Source of the DNA: Takakia lepidozioides | Taxonomy: Eukaryota; Streptophyta; Takakiopsida; Takakiales; Takakiaceae | Assembly: GCA_030704615.1 (NCBI GenBank) | Contig: CM060732.1 | Location: 49,643,053-49,707,052, forward strand | DNA length: 64,000 nucleotides | Reading direction: 5' to 3' | Shown here: positions 1 to 10,866 of the stretch, piece by piece | Position numbering within the stretch: position 1 is the stretch's first letter | Layout of the letters: every line of letters begins with the position of its first letter | Made by a program: the position numbers and the translations under genes | Notes under the pieces: generated by a model | Seen by the model: the letters and a program-made list of their open reading frames with translations, nothing else | The model's database searches: none | What the model was told of the DNA's origin: nothing

Positions 1-125
1 TCAGGCCCTTTCTTTTCTTGCCAAAGGAGGATGAGAAAAAACCCCCTTCTCATTTATGAGCCATAAAAGGGTAGCAGGGTGCAGGAGGGCAGTGGGCACA
101 AACTGGGCCACCACCACCACTATTG
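1..125 (-). repeat. SINE fragment (tRNA-derived family)
   Basis: This segment has the same ordered blocks as the repeats at 22340-22545 and 22835-23045: a 'caggccctt' block, a gagg/gaaaaaacc block, 'catttatgagccat', and a run of CACCACCAC. The end carrying the Pol III promoter is not clear in this copy, so it is a diverged fragment cut by the window edge. Family assignment rests on comparison with the better copies inside this window. Confidence 0.45.
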
Positions 126-1629
126 TGCTTTCCACTTTGTGGGCTAGTCAAACCTATCACAGAAAAGGATCATGAAAGTACATTGGATCAAAAGTATAGA
201 TCGTGTAGCCAATGCCTGGTAACTAACCCAGCAGGTAACCCATCTTTTTTTTTGTGGGTTATTGACTTTTGGTTTTCCTGCCATTCAGCCTAAAAACAGA
301 AAACAGATTGTGGGTTTTGCTCCAATTGCACTCAATACTTGTCAGTGTGTTTTCCTCGCTGTTTGCTTTTCCGAGTCAAAAGCGACGGCAAGAGAAGAGA
401 AGAGGCGAAGCGTCTGCGAGGAAAGAAAATGTTGCGCTACACACTGCAAAGACCGAGTATGGGCGTGGAAAATGTGCAGCCCGAGAGATTGTCGAGAATT
501 TTCTTAATTGATTTGCAGCGTCTTCCGTCCGAGAAGCAAGGGAAGCATGATGCGAGTGAGATGCTCGCCAATAAATTGTTAAGTAGATAACGTCACTCTC
601 GTGCACTGCACACATGGCATCCTTTGCAACAGAATCACGGCAGTCAACAGGGTCTGTCTATCACTCAACTTGAGTCTTGAAGTGGGCTTAGTTGCTCTGG
701 TCGGCGGCGTGGCTTGCTTACTTGGGGAACGTGGAAGCGGACAAAGTGGATTGCTATGAAATCGCCCACTTGCCCAGTCACTGCACATGGCTGGCATACT
801 ATGGACGAGCAAGCATGTCGAGGAAATATGCTGCTCGGGCTTGTACGTGATGGCCAGCAAACTTGTAGCTACAGGATTCCCCGGGGTCAAAGAGGGTGAT
901 TCAAGGCCGGCATCATATGAATTCGGTGGGCGTTGCACCCTCCTAAGCTGGGGAGTTTTGGATCGCGAGTGAGCCATAGATGAGGATTTAAGTTACCTCA
1001 TCTTATCTGTTGCAAATTCGACCTTGACACATGCCAGCTCTGAGGGTAGCCCACACAGACACTCTTGGGCGGCCTAGATACCCATACCATTTGGATTCTC
1101 TCTCTAGTATCTTCCAGATTAAGCTGCAAAGCATTGTTTACATCCGTTTACAGACCAGCCCTCAAGTAGATGTCAAAAGGAGGCTGCGCGGTGGGACAGC
1201 AAGCCTTATCTGCTTGTACAACGGTTTCTCATTTGATATTGTTTTGCTTTATCTCAGATTCTGTGTGGCTACACTTGGCTCATATAGAAACAGCAACACC
1301 TATTATACACGGTACTGCAGTAAACTGTAATGTTCAAACATATGTATTTCACACAGTTGACTGCAACTAAATTGGGCCTTATCACAAGAAAAGAATCACT
1401 CTGGACTACAATCCTGACAAGACTTATGTAGTCCTCACAATTCTAAGAAGGGCTCTTTCCTGGCCTTGAACTCTTACATTGCCTTAGAGCATTTGCAAAC
1501 TGTGTTGCCCATTGATCCCTGCCAAACTACTGCTGCGAACGCGCACATCAAGGAGACACTTGATTACTTGTTGCAAAGAGTAGTCAATTTTTTGGGAATG
1601 TGGATCAGGCATCAAAACACGCTTCTTAA
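126..1629. other. Unassigned region downstream of prfB
   Basis: Short open frames occur on both strands (for example 262-507 and 579-977), but none resembles a family I know and none has convincing splice-linked continuation. It lies just beyond the stop codon of the minus-strand release factor gene, so the part near 1600 probably includes that gene's 3' UTR. I see no RNA gene and no clear transposon in it. Confidence 0.4.
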
Positions 1630-4600
1630 TCAGACAACAGCATTTGTAGGAAGATTTGACTGTTTGGACCTCAAGTAGGCCTTCATGAAAGCGTCTAGTT
1701 CCCCACCCATAACTGCTCCTATGTCTGACGTTTCAACACCCGTCCTTACATCCTTCACTAGCTTGTAAGGATGAAAGACATAGTTTCTAATTTGCTGGCC
1801 CCAATCTGCCTTCACAATATCCCCCTTTATCTCCCTGATCTCTGATGCCCTCTGCTCCTCAGCTATGACCAGCAATTTGGCTTTCAGAAGGGCCAGCGCC
1901 TTTCCCTTGTTCAGAAGTTGGCTGCGCTCCTCTGCAGGTCCCAACCAGTTGCCCTATCAGAGGACAGGAGAGGATGTACTGCTGTTGTTTGCTGTAGCCT
2001 TGTGACCTTAAACCCCGAGAGAGAGAGAGAGAATGTACTCATAAGAGTTTGTCGTAGCCTTGTGGCCATTGAACCCGCGCCCAGTTTGAGTGGAACAAGA
2101 GAAAGAGAGAAAGAACTTTTGCATTAATGCATTGTAAAACACTTCTGAAAGGAACATGATTTTTTCGGAAGGAAGAACACATGCGCAAGCAACGTGATTT
2201 TCATTAGAGGCCAAGAGATAACCTGTACAGCGGACGGCAATGCCAGTAGGAATGTGCACCATCCGGACAGCCGTTTCAACTTTGTTCACATTCTGCCCAC
2301 CCTTACCCCCAGCTCGGGATGTGGAAATCTCAAGGTCTGAGTCAGGAATGTCCACATTGAGCGCCTCTTCTTCAAGTAGAGGCATCACCTCGACACCTGC
2401 AAAGCTCGTCTGACAGAACCTCATGTCATACTCTTTCCCTTGCTTATTCCTCTCAAGGTGTACTGCAATCTCTCAGCAATAAAGAAGCGGGATCATACTA
2501 TTACCCTTGAATTTAGAATTGGGAATTTAGGAATTTGTGCTTAAGGAAATTAGCCAGCTTTTTCCCCTACAAATCAAGCAGCCTCGGCACAAGATCATGG
2601 ATAAAACTCATGTAAGGTACTCCTTGAAAAGAAGACTACAGATAGGTTCTGTATATCTGATGTTTCCATCTGATCCAACCAACAATTATAATGCACACAC
2701 CTGACGTAGGCCTTTTGCGTTGAAGGGTGACTGCCTAACAAGGCGATGAGTGCCCTTTTCACTCGACAAATAACCATATGCAAACCGTCCTTCAACTTCT
2801 AGAGTGGCAGACTTGATGCCAGCCTCCTCGCCTGGTGACTTCTCCACAACCCTTGTCTTATAACCCTGCCGATCAGCCCACCGCACATACATACGTAACA
2901 GCATCTCTGTCCAATCCTGCACTGCAAACAGAGGGCAAGCCTTCCTCCAATCAACTCCCCTGCCTGCAGAGACATAGTAGTAGCTTGCATACTTGAGAAC
3001 GATCTCAGGGTGTTCCCAAGTGTAGGACTGTATATGAGCTGTGCCCAAAAATGAGGTGAACATGCTGAATCCGGGATGAATAGACAAAGGAACAGGCAGT
3101 CAATCAGGATTGTAGGTTGTTCTCATTAAAACACCCAAGTTACCATCTTTTGAGGATAGTAGTAAACATCATAATACCTGGTTACAACCATACCCAGCCC
3201 TCCATCTAGCCATTGCACATGTTGATAAGCACACAGAGGTATACAGGACAAGAGAAAAAGCACAGAGTTGCCACACAGAAAGAACAACAGACCTGGGCAT
3301 CAGTGCCTCCAGCCCCGGCAGATATTGTAAGTCGGGCTCCTTTCTTGTCATAAGGACCTGACAGAAGCTTGGCCAGGTCAAAGCGGTCTAGTGCATTCTT
3401 GAGCCATGCTACTGTTTCTACTGCTTCCTTAAGCAGCCCTCCATCAACTCCCTCTGTCTCCTCCAGCAGCTCCATTATCAGCTGTGCTTCATCTCTCTGC
3501 TTGCAGTAAGCACCATCCATACAGGAAGGATGCTTATCAGTCACAAAATCTAAAACAAGTGGTCGAAGTTAGTGGCAGGAACTCAAGGAAGTAACTTCTG
3601 TGAAGAGAAATGCAAGAGTAAACCCTGATGACAGACGAAATGACTCATAACACAACTGAATTGGCGAACTGTGAGTGGTGTCAAGGGACATCCTGGTTCT
3701 CAACCACTACTGTGAAGGCATCCTGGTAAGCACAAATGTTGTTAGACAGATTTTGGTTGAAAAGGCTGCAGAATTGTACAGTTGGTAAAGAATCCAAGTC
3801 CCTGAGAGAGGGGGTGAGAGAATCTGTTTGAGGAGGCCAGAAACAGAGGAGAGTAACAGGAAACAACAAAAATGTAATCAGGCATGGATTTACCTTGGCC
3901 TGAAACTCATGGAGCAAGGCGAGGTTTTCCTTCACTTCCATGAGTGCTGAGAGGATCTGCTGTGCATGGACGGGGTCATCCCAGAGAGTGCTCTCAGCCG
4001 CTTGCTGCTCCAAGTCGGCCAAAGTCGACTTTTGCTGGGCAATCCCTGCTGAACCCAAGACCTCATCCACATGCAGTGCCACCTCTTCCACCTCCTTCCT
4101 CACACCATAGAACTCTGCTGGACATGAAGCCCACATTGTATGAGAGAAAGAAAGAAACTTTCTAACGTCCACACTGGAGGCTCAGAGAGTTATGGACAAT
4201 GAAAAGCAGAATACAAATAGTGAAAGACTTCTGAAAGGGTTCACTGTCTCTGAACAAATATTAGTACCGGCCTGACTGACATAACAAAGCGAACAGCCGG
4301 AAAAGAAATGCTCCTCATTCTCAATGTCCTACCTACCTTCTCCAGCAGAAGCCGGGCAGAAGTGTTAGGTACGCTGGAGATTCTCCCATCTGCCAGTCTC
4401 TACGCTCAGATTGTCAAAGCCCACCCTAAACCTTCCCAGTGCGTAGCACAGATGGAGAGAAAGCTGCACGTGTAGAGCCATCATTCCTTCCATTCTAGCT
4501 TCTTGCGGTCATGCTTGGAAGAAGTCTCCGAGCCTTTTGGATTTTGGGGAACGGGGATGTAATGAAGAGTCTGACCTGCTACGTCTAGATGCCCATTAAT

Positions 4601-5124
4601 GTCTTCTAATTAGATCTACCAGTAAAGCCTTCGAATGCAATTTTGAGACTCAAGACCTTACCAGGCTTATTTCCACTTTTTCTGAAAACGAGCTCGCACC
4701 AACAGCACTTCAAGAAATTGATGGTTAGCACTTGTCATACATGAACGGAGCACCGAGGAACAGAAGGTCAAAAATTACGGATTAGGGTTGAGGACATGGA
4801 GAGGAACCCACCAAGATCAGATCCAGTCGTCCTTTCACTAGAAGAGGCTTCCGCAAAGCATACACATCCTCTCCTTTCTGGCTTCCTAGTCTCCAAAACC
4901 GAGGCACATTTATAATCCACACCTCGCCATTTCCCATACTTCCCATCCTGAAGCTGCTGTCCGTGGGGAGCGCTCCTGCGTACCTCCAGATACTTGCCTC
5001 GCAATCCATCAAGAGCTTGATTTCTGGAAACTTCCACCACATGGGTGCTAGATCTCGAAATCCGGTCACCAGGAAGGAGCTGGGTGACCCTGCAACATAC
5101 GCCCAACCCCTCCATGGAGGCCAC
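1630..5124 (-). CDS. prfB: Chloroplast peptide chain release factor 2 (six exons)
   Basis: This nuclear-encoded class I release factor should end plastid translation at UGA and UAA codons (HCF109/PrfB1 type). Exons read 5124-4812, 4114-3894, 3496-3293, 2916-2701, 2409-2223 and 1931-1630; every junction has GT..AG borders and the phases close to 1443 nt (480 aa plus TGA). Exon 1, starting MASMEGLG, lacks homology and is rich in basic and hydroxylated residues, as expected of a chloroplast transit peptide. The codon-recognition tripeptide SPF falls near residues 309-311. The catalytic motif [18 protein letters not shown], with GGQ near 355-357, sits in exon 5. The C-terminus has the family signature [17 protein letters not shown]. 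The bacterial programmed frameshift site is absent. Exon 3 could instead begin at 3499, adding one codon. Intron 5 holds two LINE-tail repeats. Confidence 0.93.
1978..2095 (-). repeat. Two adjacent LINE-tail repeats in prfB intron 5
   Basis: Two minus-strand copies of a dispersed repeat lie side by side, about 1978-2016 and 2017-2095, joined by a (GA)n run. The core on the minus strand resembles CTACGGCAAACAACGTCTTA, preceded by a GGCCACAAGG block. The same unit closes the LINE fragments at 11.8, 12.5 and 56.0 kb. Both copies lie wholly inside the intron 1932-2222. Confidence 0.7.
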
Positions 5125-5634
5125 TGAGGACTGCAGCTCCCACCTATGGCGAAGAGAACGCTCCCCGCCAAGCGGACCTTTTCTGCCCTGCCTCAGTTGA
5201 CACCTTATTAGTGGGAATTCAGGGTGGCATCCGGGGAAGCTGATCAGCAGTGTCGAAGCGATGATGCGATCAGAGGAAGTATTCGGTCGTTCTGTGGTGT
5301 ATTCTTCGTCGGTGTGAGAATGATGAATCTGATGGTTGACTAGTTCCGTTGGTGGGTACAGAGAGAGCGTGTCTTGTTAATGCCGCTGTTTCAACGGTCA
5401 TATTCTTGTGAGGATTCAGCTTGCATGGACAGCAATCCTCCATCACAACGCACATCTCAATGTTCTGCAAGCAACGGTGGTGTTCTTTCCGTTCCTCATA
5501 GCTTTAGAGTGGTGTAGATCCCGCTCCCTCGCGGTCTCTGTGTCTGTTTCTGAATTGGGTCTGAGAGCTTTATGATCACGAACTTTTGCTCTTGAGCTCA
5601 GTCTGCAGTTGGGTTTTTCAGCAACAGCCTGGTA
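5125..5634. promoter_or_regulatory. Divergent intergenic region, prfB / SLX1
   Basis: These 510 bases separate the start codons of the minus-strand prfB gene and the plus-strand SLX1 gene. The region must therefore hold the 5' UTRs and promoters of both, and may act as a bidirectional promoter. I could not pick out a convincing TATA box or other named element. Confidence 0.5.
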
Positions 5635-6804
5635 ATGGCGGGGAAGGAGGCAACAGACTCCGAGTTCTATGCGTGTTATTTGCTATGTTCACTCAATCCT
5701 CGCTACAAGGGCCGCCATTATATTGGGTTCACTGTAAACCCCAGGCGGCGCATCCGACAACATAACGGAGAGATAGGAAATGGTGCATGGAGAACACACA
5801 CAAAGCGTCCTTGGGAAATGGTACTGTGCGTCCATGGATTTGCAACTCAGGTGGAAGCTCTCCAATTCGAGTGGGCATGGCAACACCCTACCAGATCTCT
5901 TGCGGTAAGAGAGGCAGCTGCGCGGATGCCAGCGTCCGTGAAAGGGTTCAAACGCCAAATTCATCTGCTTTTCACCATGCTCAATCTTGACCAATGGAAC
6001 ACCAAGGATCTCGAAGTGCAGTTCCTTTCGTCGAAGTATATGCAGTACAGGAAAGGGTGTCCAGGGCTTCCTGCCCACATGCACTTCTCAATTGCGCCCG
6101 TGGAGGCATTGCCATGCTATGGTGATGGGGAGCAGGTGGACACAGAGACGGATATTGGGTCGGATATCGAAGGAGAGATAGAAGGGGAGTTCCACGATAG
6201 CAGAGAAGGGGAGAGGGAGGGAGAAGAACAATTAGAGACAGGGATAGGGGAGATGCACACTGGCAGCGAAAGACAGGGGGAGGTGGAAAAAGATTTGGAG
6301 ACAGCAGTGAGCAGTGGTTGCCGCACTCCTCTTGCATCTCCTTTCCAAGAAATGATGAAGCAACGGTATGTGCGAAACCCTCATTTATCACCAGCTTATC
6401 GGAGATCCGACAGATCAACACAGCTTGAAGGGATGGATTGCAATCGATTGCCGAGAACAAACGAGGAAACACCAGCCCATAGGATGATGTTACCCTGCAG
6501 TTCACCACTTTCATCTCCTTTCCAAACTTTGATAGACCAGCACCCAGTTCTTGAGCCTTCCTCAATTGCAAAGCGTTGTCTGCAGCAAAAGAAAGTGTCT
6601 CGATCTTCAGCAGTAGCACCACAGCCTGATCGCTGTTTTCCTTTGCGAGAATTGAACAATCTGACAAACCCACAAAGGGAGCAGTCTGGAACACTACTTT
6701 GTACTCCGCCAATTTTGCGACGTGTGGTTGTGGTGATACCTGACACACCTGTAGAGATTTCAAGGGAAGTGATCGACTTAACAGATTCACCTGTGACTTT
6801 ATGA
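5635..6804 (+). CDS. SLX1: SLX1-type structure-specific endonuclease, GIY-YIG family
   Basis: A single-exon frame of 389 residues. Residues 12-100 form a GIY-YIG nuclease domain of the SLX1 kind: CYLLCS at the GIY position, HYIGFTVNP (28-36), the basic helix RRRIRQHNGE (37-46) and the metal-binding glutamate in ALQFEWAWQHP (E79). SLX1 proteins cut branched DNA such as Holliday junctions and flaps, usually with the scaffold SLX4. The usual C-terminal zinc/RING module is not visible. Instead the tail is strongly acidic (about 165-225) and carries two copies of a C-x-x-P-L-x-S-P-F-Q motif (starting at C229 and C288). It ends in VIDLT (379-383), which fits a SUMO-interacting motif. ATG 5635 starts just before the domain and gives a normal N-terminus. 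Confidence 0.88.
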   Translation: MAGKEATDSEFYACYLLCSLNPRYKGRHYIGFTVNPRRRIRQHNGEIGNGAWRTHTKRPWEMVLCVHGFATQVEALQFEWAWQHPTRSLAVREAAARMPASVKGFKRQIHLLFTMLNLDQWNTKDLEVQFLSSKYMQYRKGCPGLPAHMHFSIAPVEALPCYGDGEQVDTETDIGSDIEGEIEGEFHDSREGEREGEEQLETGIGEMHTGSERQGEVEKDLETAVSSGCRTPLASPFQEMMKQRYVRNPHLSPAYRRSDRSTQLEGMDCNRLPRTNEETPAHRMMLPCSSPLSSPFQTLIDQHPVLEPSSIAKRCLQQKKVSRSSAVAPQPDRCFPLRELNNLTNPQREQSGTLLCTPPILRRVVVVIPDTPVEISREVIDLTDSPVTL

Positions 6805-6839
6805 TACCTCTCATTCAAATGGAACTGCACCAGAATGAA

Positions 6840-7420
6840 GACTTTTATTGACATTCATGCCAAACGTGAGAGTGTGAGAATGCATCTGAAAGTGCTCAAT
6901 AACATGACTGAAAAAGATGTTGCTGAGCCAGGATGATTGAAATGCTCAGCATGGGTATAATGGGGAGGCCATGCAGCTATTTGAACAGATGATGCAGGAC
7001 AGAGGTGTCAGAAAGGAACCAGGGCTTAGTTGCATTGAGTTGCACACCAAGTTCATAGAATTGTTGTCGAAGACGAGTTGCATCCATAAATTGAGGAAAT
7101 CCATGCTGAGCTGAACATTCTACTTTGGTGGATGAAGGAGGCTGGATATGTTCCTGACAGGCACTCTGCATGATGTTTATGAGGAGTAAAAGGAATGTTC
7201 TCTTCACCACCAGTGTGAGAAGCTGCTTTTGGGCCCATCTGCACAGCCTGTGGGTTTCCAATCTGCATTGTCAAGAACCTCCAGGTGTGTGGTGACTGCC
7301 ACACTGCCACGAAATTCATCTCGAAGATTGTTGGGTGAGCAGTTACTCTATGAGATGCCAACCGCGGTCACTACTTTCAAGACGAATTATGTTCTTCTGG
7401 TGAAACAAGCAACATCATGA
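6840..7420 (+). pseudogene. Decayed DYW-type PPR gene (3' part)
   Basis: Broken plus-strand frames keep the order of a PPR-DYW protein end. A worn PPR motif (IHAKRESV..KVLNNMTEKDV, about 6858-6920) is followed by AQHGYNGEAMQLFEQMM (about 6943) and the E-motif entry RKEPGLSCIELHTKF. A frameshift leads to VEDELHP, a stop, then IEEIHAELN and MKEAGYVPD. DYW-domain pieces IVKNLQVCGDCHTATKFISKIVG then run to about 7331, ending in a TGA and a further stop. At least two frameshifts and several stops rule out a working protein. The DYW zinc-binding C-x2-C of CGDCH is still legible. It lies directly after SLX1 in the same orientation and does not look like an SLX1 exon. Confidence 0.85.
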
Positions 7421-8663
7421 GAAAGGTCCCTGCATTAAACATGCTGGAAAGGTTGTGCTCCGCATACGTTCTGTAAGATTGAAAGAAGATCATTGCAACT
7501 GAACTTCATCTGTGAGCTGCTGAAGTGATGATCACATTGTGTGTAGGATCTTTGGAAGGAACGTTAGGCATGTGGAACTGGAAGTTTTTTCTCCAAAAAC
7601 GGTGAAATTATAGAATGTACTCATAAGACATTGTTTGCTGCAGCCTGTTGAAAATACAGAGTTGGGTAGGAGGGCGATTTGTATGTAGTATAGCATAAAT
7701 GTTGACAGCTCTTCTGCTACATGACCAAAAACTGAAGAGATTTCCACTCTCTATGTAGACATTATTCAGTTACTATGTTTCTTTCTTTCTTTCTTCATCT
7801 TCTCACCCTGACTGACAACAATATAGATGAGAATGGACGTGGAACTTGTATAGACCAACTGATGTTGAGTTTGTGACTTTGCAGGAACTCCTTGTATGCA
7901 GTGTGGCAGAAGGGAAACAGCTCTCAGCATATCCTTTGTCAAGAGGACCTTCGAGCCCTGGAGGACATAGTTGCATGTAGTGGAGGCACGCAGAGCAGGT
8001 ATGCTGTAGAGGCATCCACTAGGTTCACTTGCGCTGGAAGTGGGCAAAACATCCCTAACTTACGGATTTCTCCCACGGACACGCTCATGGCAGCGTCATG
8101 CTCCCTTTGCCATCGCTCTGTTTTAATGCTGTGCTGGAATGTAAGATGCTTTGTCATCCAAGATTGTATAATCTGCACTTCGGTAGCTATAGGAGTAGAG
8201 AACTGGCCTTTGTCCATTATCATAGCTGAATGAGTCCAAATACAAGCAGTCCATTTTCTTGGGTTGGCTGACTCTCCACTTCTCTGTAAAGGCTGCATCA
8301 AGGCAAAGTCTGAACAGTTGTCTGGTTAATGGTTAGATTTTTCAACAAAGCCTTGTTCTTGTTCTGCCATCGGTGTTGCCATTGATGGGGTTAGAATAGT
8401 GTTTGATGTGATGTTGTGGTGAATGGTCACCCTCTATGCAATCCACCATCAAATTGGTCATCTTAGTGTTGGAAACAAAGCGAACAATTCAGGTGCAACT
8501 TTTCACATGTTGGCTGCTTTGAAGAACCATTTGCCATAATTTCAATCTACACTATGCCAAGTTGATGAAATCAACAGGAGCATTTAGTGTTCAATGGAAG
8601 TCTGAAACGTCTGAAGGAGGTCTCTGGGGACACTGATTCATGTACATATACGCCAATTTTTTT
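7421..8663. other. Unassigned region with a minus-strand LINE-tail copy
   Basis: The only recognisable piece is a minus-strand copy of the LINE-tail repeat at about 7612-7652 (atgtactcataagacattgt). Open frames near 7766-8301 on both strands match no family I know and have no clear splice partners. A contribution to the 3' UTR of the minus-strand gene ending at 9057 is possible but cannot be shown. Confidence 0.35.
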
Positions 8664-8743
8664 ACCCCAGTTCTCATGTCGTCATCTGAATTGGGCCCAA
8701 TTCAGTATTGGCCCAATTCAGATGACTACAAGAGAACTGGGGT
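8664..8743. repeat. Inverted repeat forming a 34-bp-arm hairpin
   Basis: The arms at 8664-8697 and 8710-8743 are complementary over 34 bases with two mismatches, around a 12-base loop. A perfect 20-base palindrome, ctgaattgggcccaattcag (8686-8705), overlaps the inner arm and the loop. This could be a small foldback element or a MITE. A precursor-like RNA hairpin is also possible. No coding frame explains the symmetry. Confidence 0.85.
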
Positions 8744-9056
8744 ATACAAAGAGAAAGAGATTGAGGATCGACATGCATACAGAATAGGCAAGATAAGCAT
8801 TCTTGAACAGGTATCGTTGGCCCCGAACCTTTCGTACATTTGCGGACATGGTCAGTTAGCTTACAATGTGTCCACAGATGACACCACAAGAAACCTTCAA
8901 GGGACACGTAAATCCCAGCAAGGTCTGTCTAGTTCTCAACAACTAGAATTTCAGGGTCATCTTCTCTCTTGGAGTATCTATGCTAGATTTGACTTCACTT
9001 TGACACTTCACTTTGTGTCCTCCCGAGAGGTCATTTCACAAAAGAATGAAGACTGA

Positions 9057-10826
9057 CTAATTGGAGCAATTTGGCAGAGAGTCAATAAGAATATCCGTTA
9101 TTTTGTTGATGAAGATACGCATCTGTGCACGAGAATGCAAGGGTGCTGGGTACACATTAGCACAATGAAGCTTGCCGTTCTGAATTGAATGAAAGACAGC
9201 AAGTGATGGCCCTATCCCATGAATCGATGAACAACCCACAGAATCCTCAATACCCAAGGCCTCTGCCACTTCTCCAAGGCTGTCAGAGATAGTGTCCTTG
9301 AAGACCACCAAGAGAGATGTGCGAAGAGATCCTGAAGGTGTCAAATGTGGATGTGTCATAGCCTGGTACATGAGAAAGTTGAGGTCACCCATATCAGTGA
9401 AATGTTTACGGTTTTTCATCACATTGTCAAGGGAGCTTGAGCACCTCTTCGCCAGCTCCCAGAATTCAGTCCTTTCGTTTAGGTGGTGAGTGTTCATAAG
9501 GGCCGAATTGTAAAACCCTGGCACACACAGCAAGTGCAAACTGAGCCAGCAGGACCTCGAAGAACACTGGACAGGGGCTTGAAAAAATTCCACATAATGC
9601 TCCCTAACTAGCTGGACTTTCTTAAGGGGTCAGAATTTCATAAGGTTGTAGACATTTGACAACGAGAGAAACAATCTCATCCATGAGGCAATGTCAAAAG
9701 GCACCATACCAACAGTGGAATCAGGAAGGGCTGGTTCAAAGTAGCGGCGAAGGTCGATAAGGCTGACAATGGCAAAGTGCTCTGAATGGTTGCCCAGCTT
9801 CTTGGCAGCAGCAGCTGCCTTCAAACCTGCTGCACACATTGCTCCATACAGGCTTGTGTTGACCTTGCTACATGCCTGCCATTCCACCTTCAAAGCTCAG
9901 GATGGGACACTTACTTATCTGCAACCCTTGTCATGTTCACTCTCTGTCAATAGAATCCCTGGAAGCACTACATCCTCATGAGTGCACAATGGCCCACATT
10001 CATAGGGGACTGTCAATGCCTACATCTCCATATTTGTGACATCGGTCCATCTCATTGGTATGCACCCATCATTTTCTTTTCTCTTTGCATCATTCCCACT
10101 GCATTTCTCCGTCCCTCTCCTCCCACCCAGGTCAATGAGCGGCTCATGGTTGCAAGAGTTCAGTTGAACATAAACTCACTGTTATATACTTGAGTTTAAT
10201 AATTAAATCTTCTGTGGAGGATGCTAACTGGCTTCAAGCTGTTGTGCATAATAGGGGGCTAGTATTGATTATCAGATGGGCACGCATGCTTGGAGCCTTC
10301 ATTTGGGAGAGGCTCAGCATCAATGCAATACGAGAGAGACAGGCCCTCCGGGCTCCCTCGGGTCCTGCCATGCCATTCAACTCTTCAACCTCTCAAACAC
10401 CTGCCTTGTAGTATGTGCGTTTTCAACTAAGCATGTACCTGCAAGAGTGCCTGTGTACGCTCAAAGCTGAGAGAGGAGCGGATCAACTCAGTCCGACGCG
10501 GCAGATTGGGTTCTTCAAATGGCATCACTGCATGTCGTCTAGAACCCAGTGAATACCCCAATAAATCGATCCCATGTGCCCAAAATGGCTTATTTGCTTT
10601 CCCAGGGGGTATTGTATCCTCCACCGACATCAAACCCTCCGACCCATTTTTTGCCTCCTGGAACTTGCCTGCAGCAGCATGACTTTACTGAGTACTTGGA
10701 TTTTCCTTTGTTCCAAGTTGGGATGGACAACAAATTGTACTAGTATGGTTCTTTGCTACACTGAGGTGCCCAGAATACTGGGCTGTTAGTATGGGGCATA
10801 ATATGATCCGAACACAATCAGGTGAG

Positions 10827-10866
<40 letters not shown>

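Noticed and set aside
1630-5124. A bacterial or plastid origin for prfB, with programmed frameshift
   Set aside because: Five introns and a transit-peptide-like exon show a nuclear gene, and no internal UGA frameshift site is present.
5981-6814. 277-codon minus-strand frame opposite SLX1
   Set aside because: It is the shadow of the SLX1 reading frame and has no recognisable domain.
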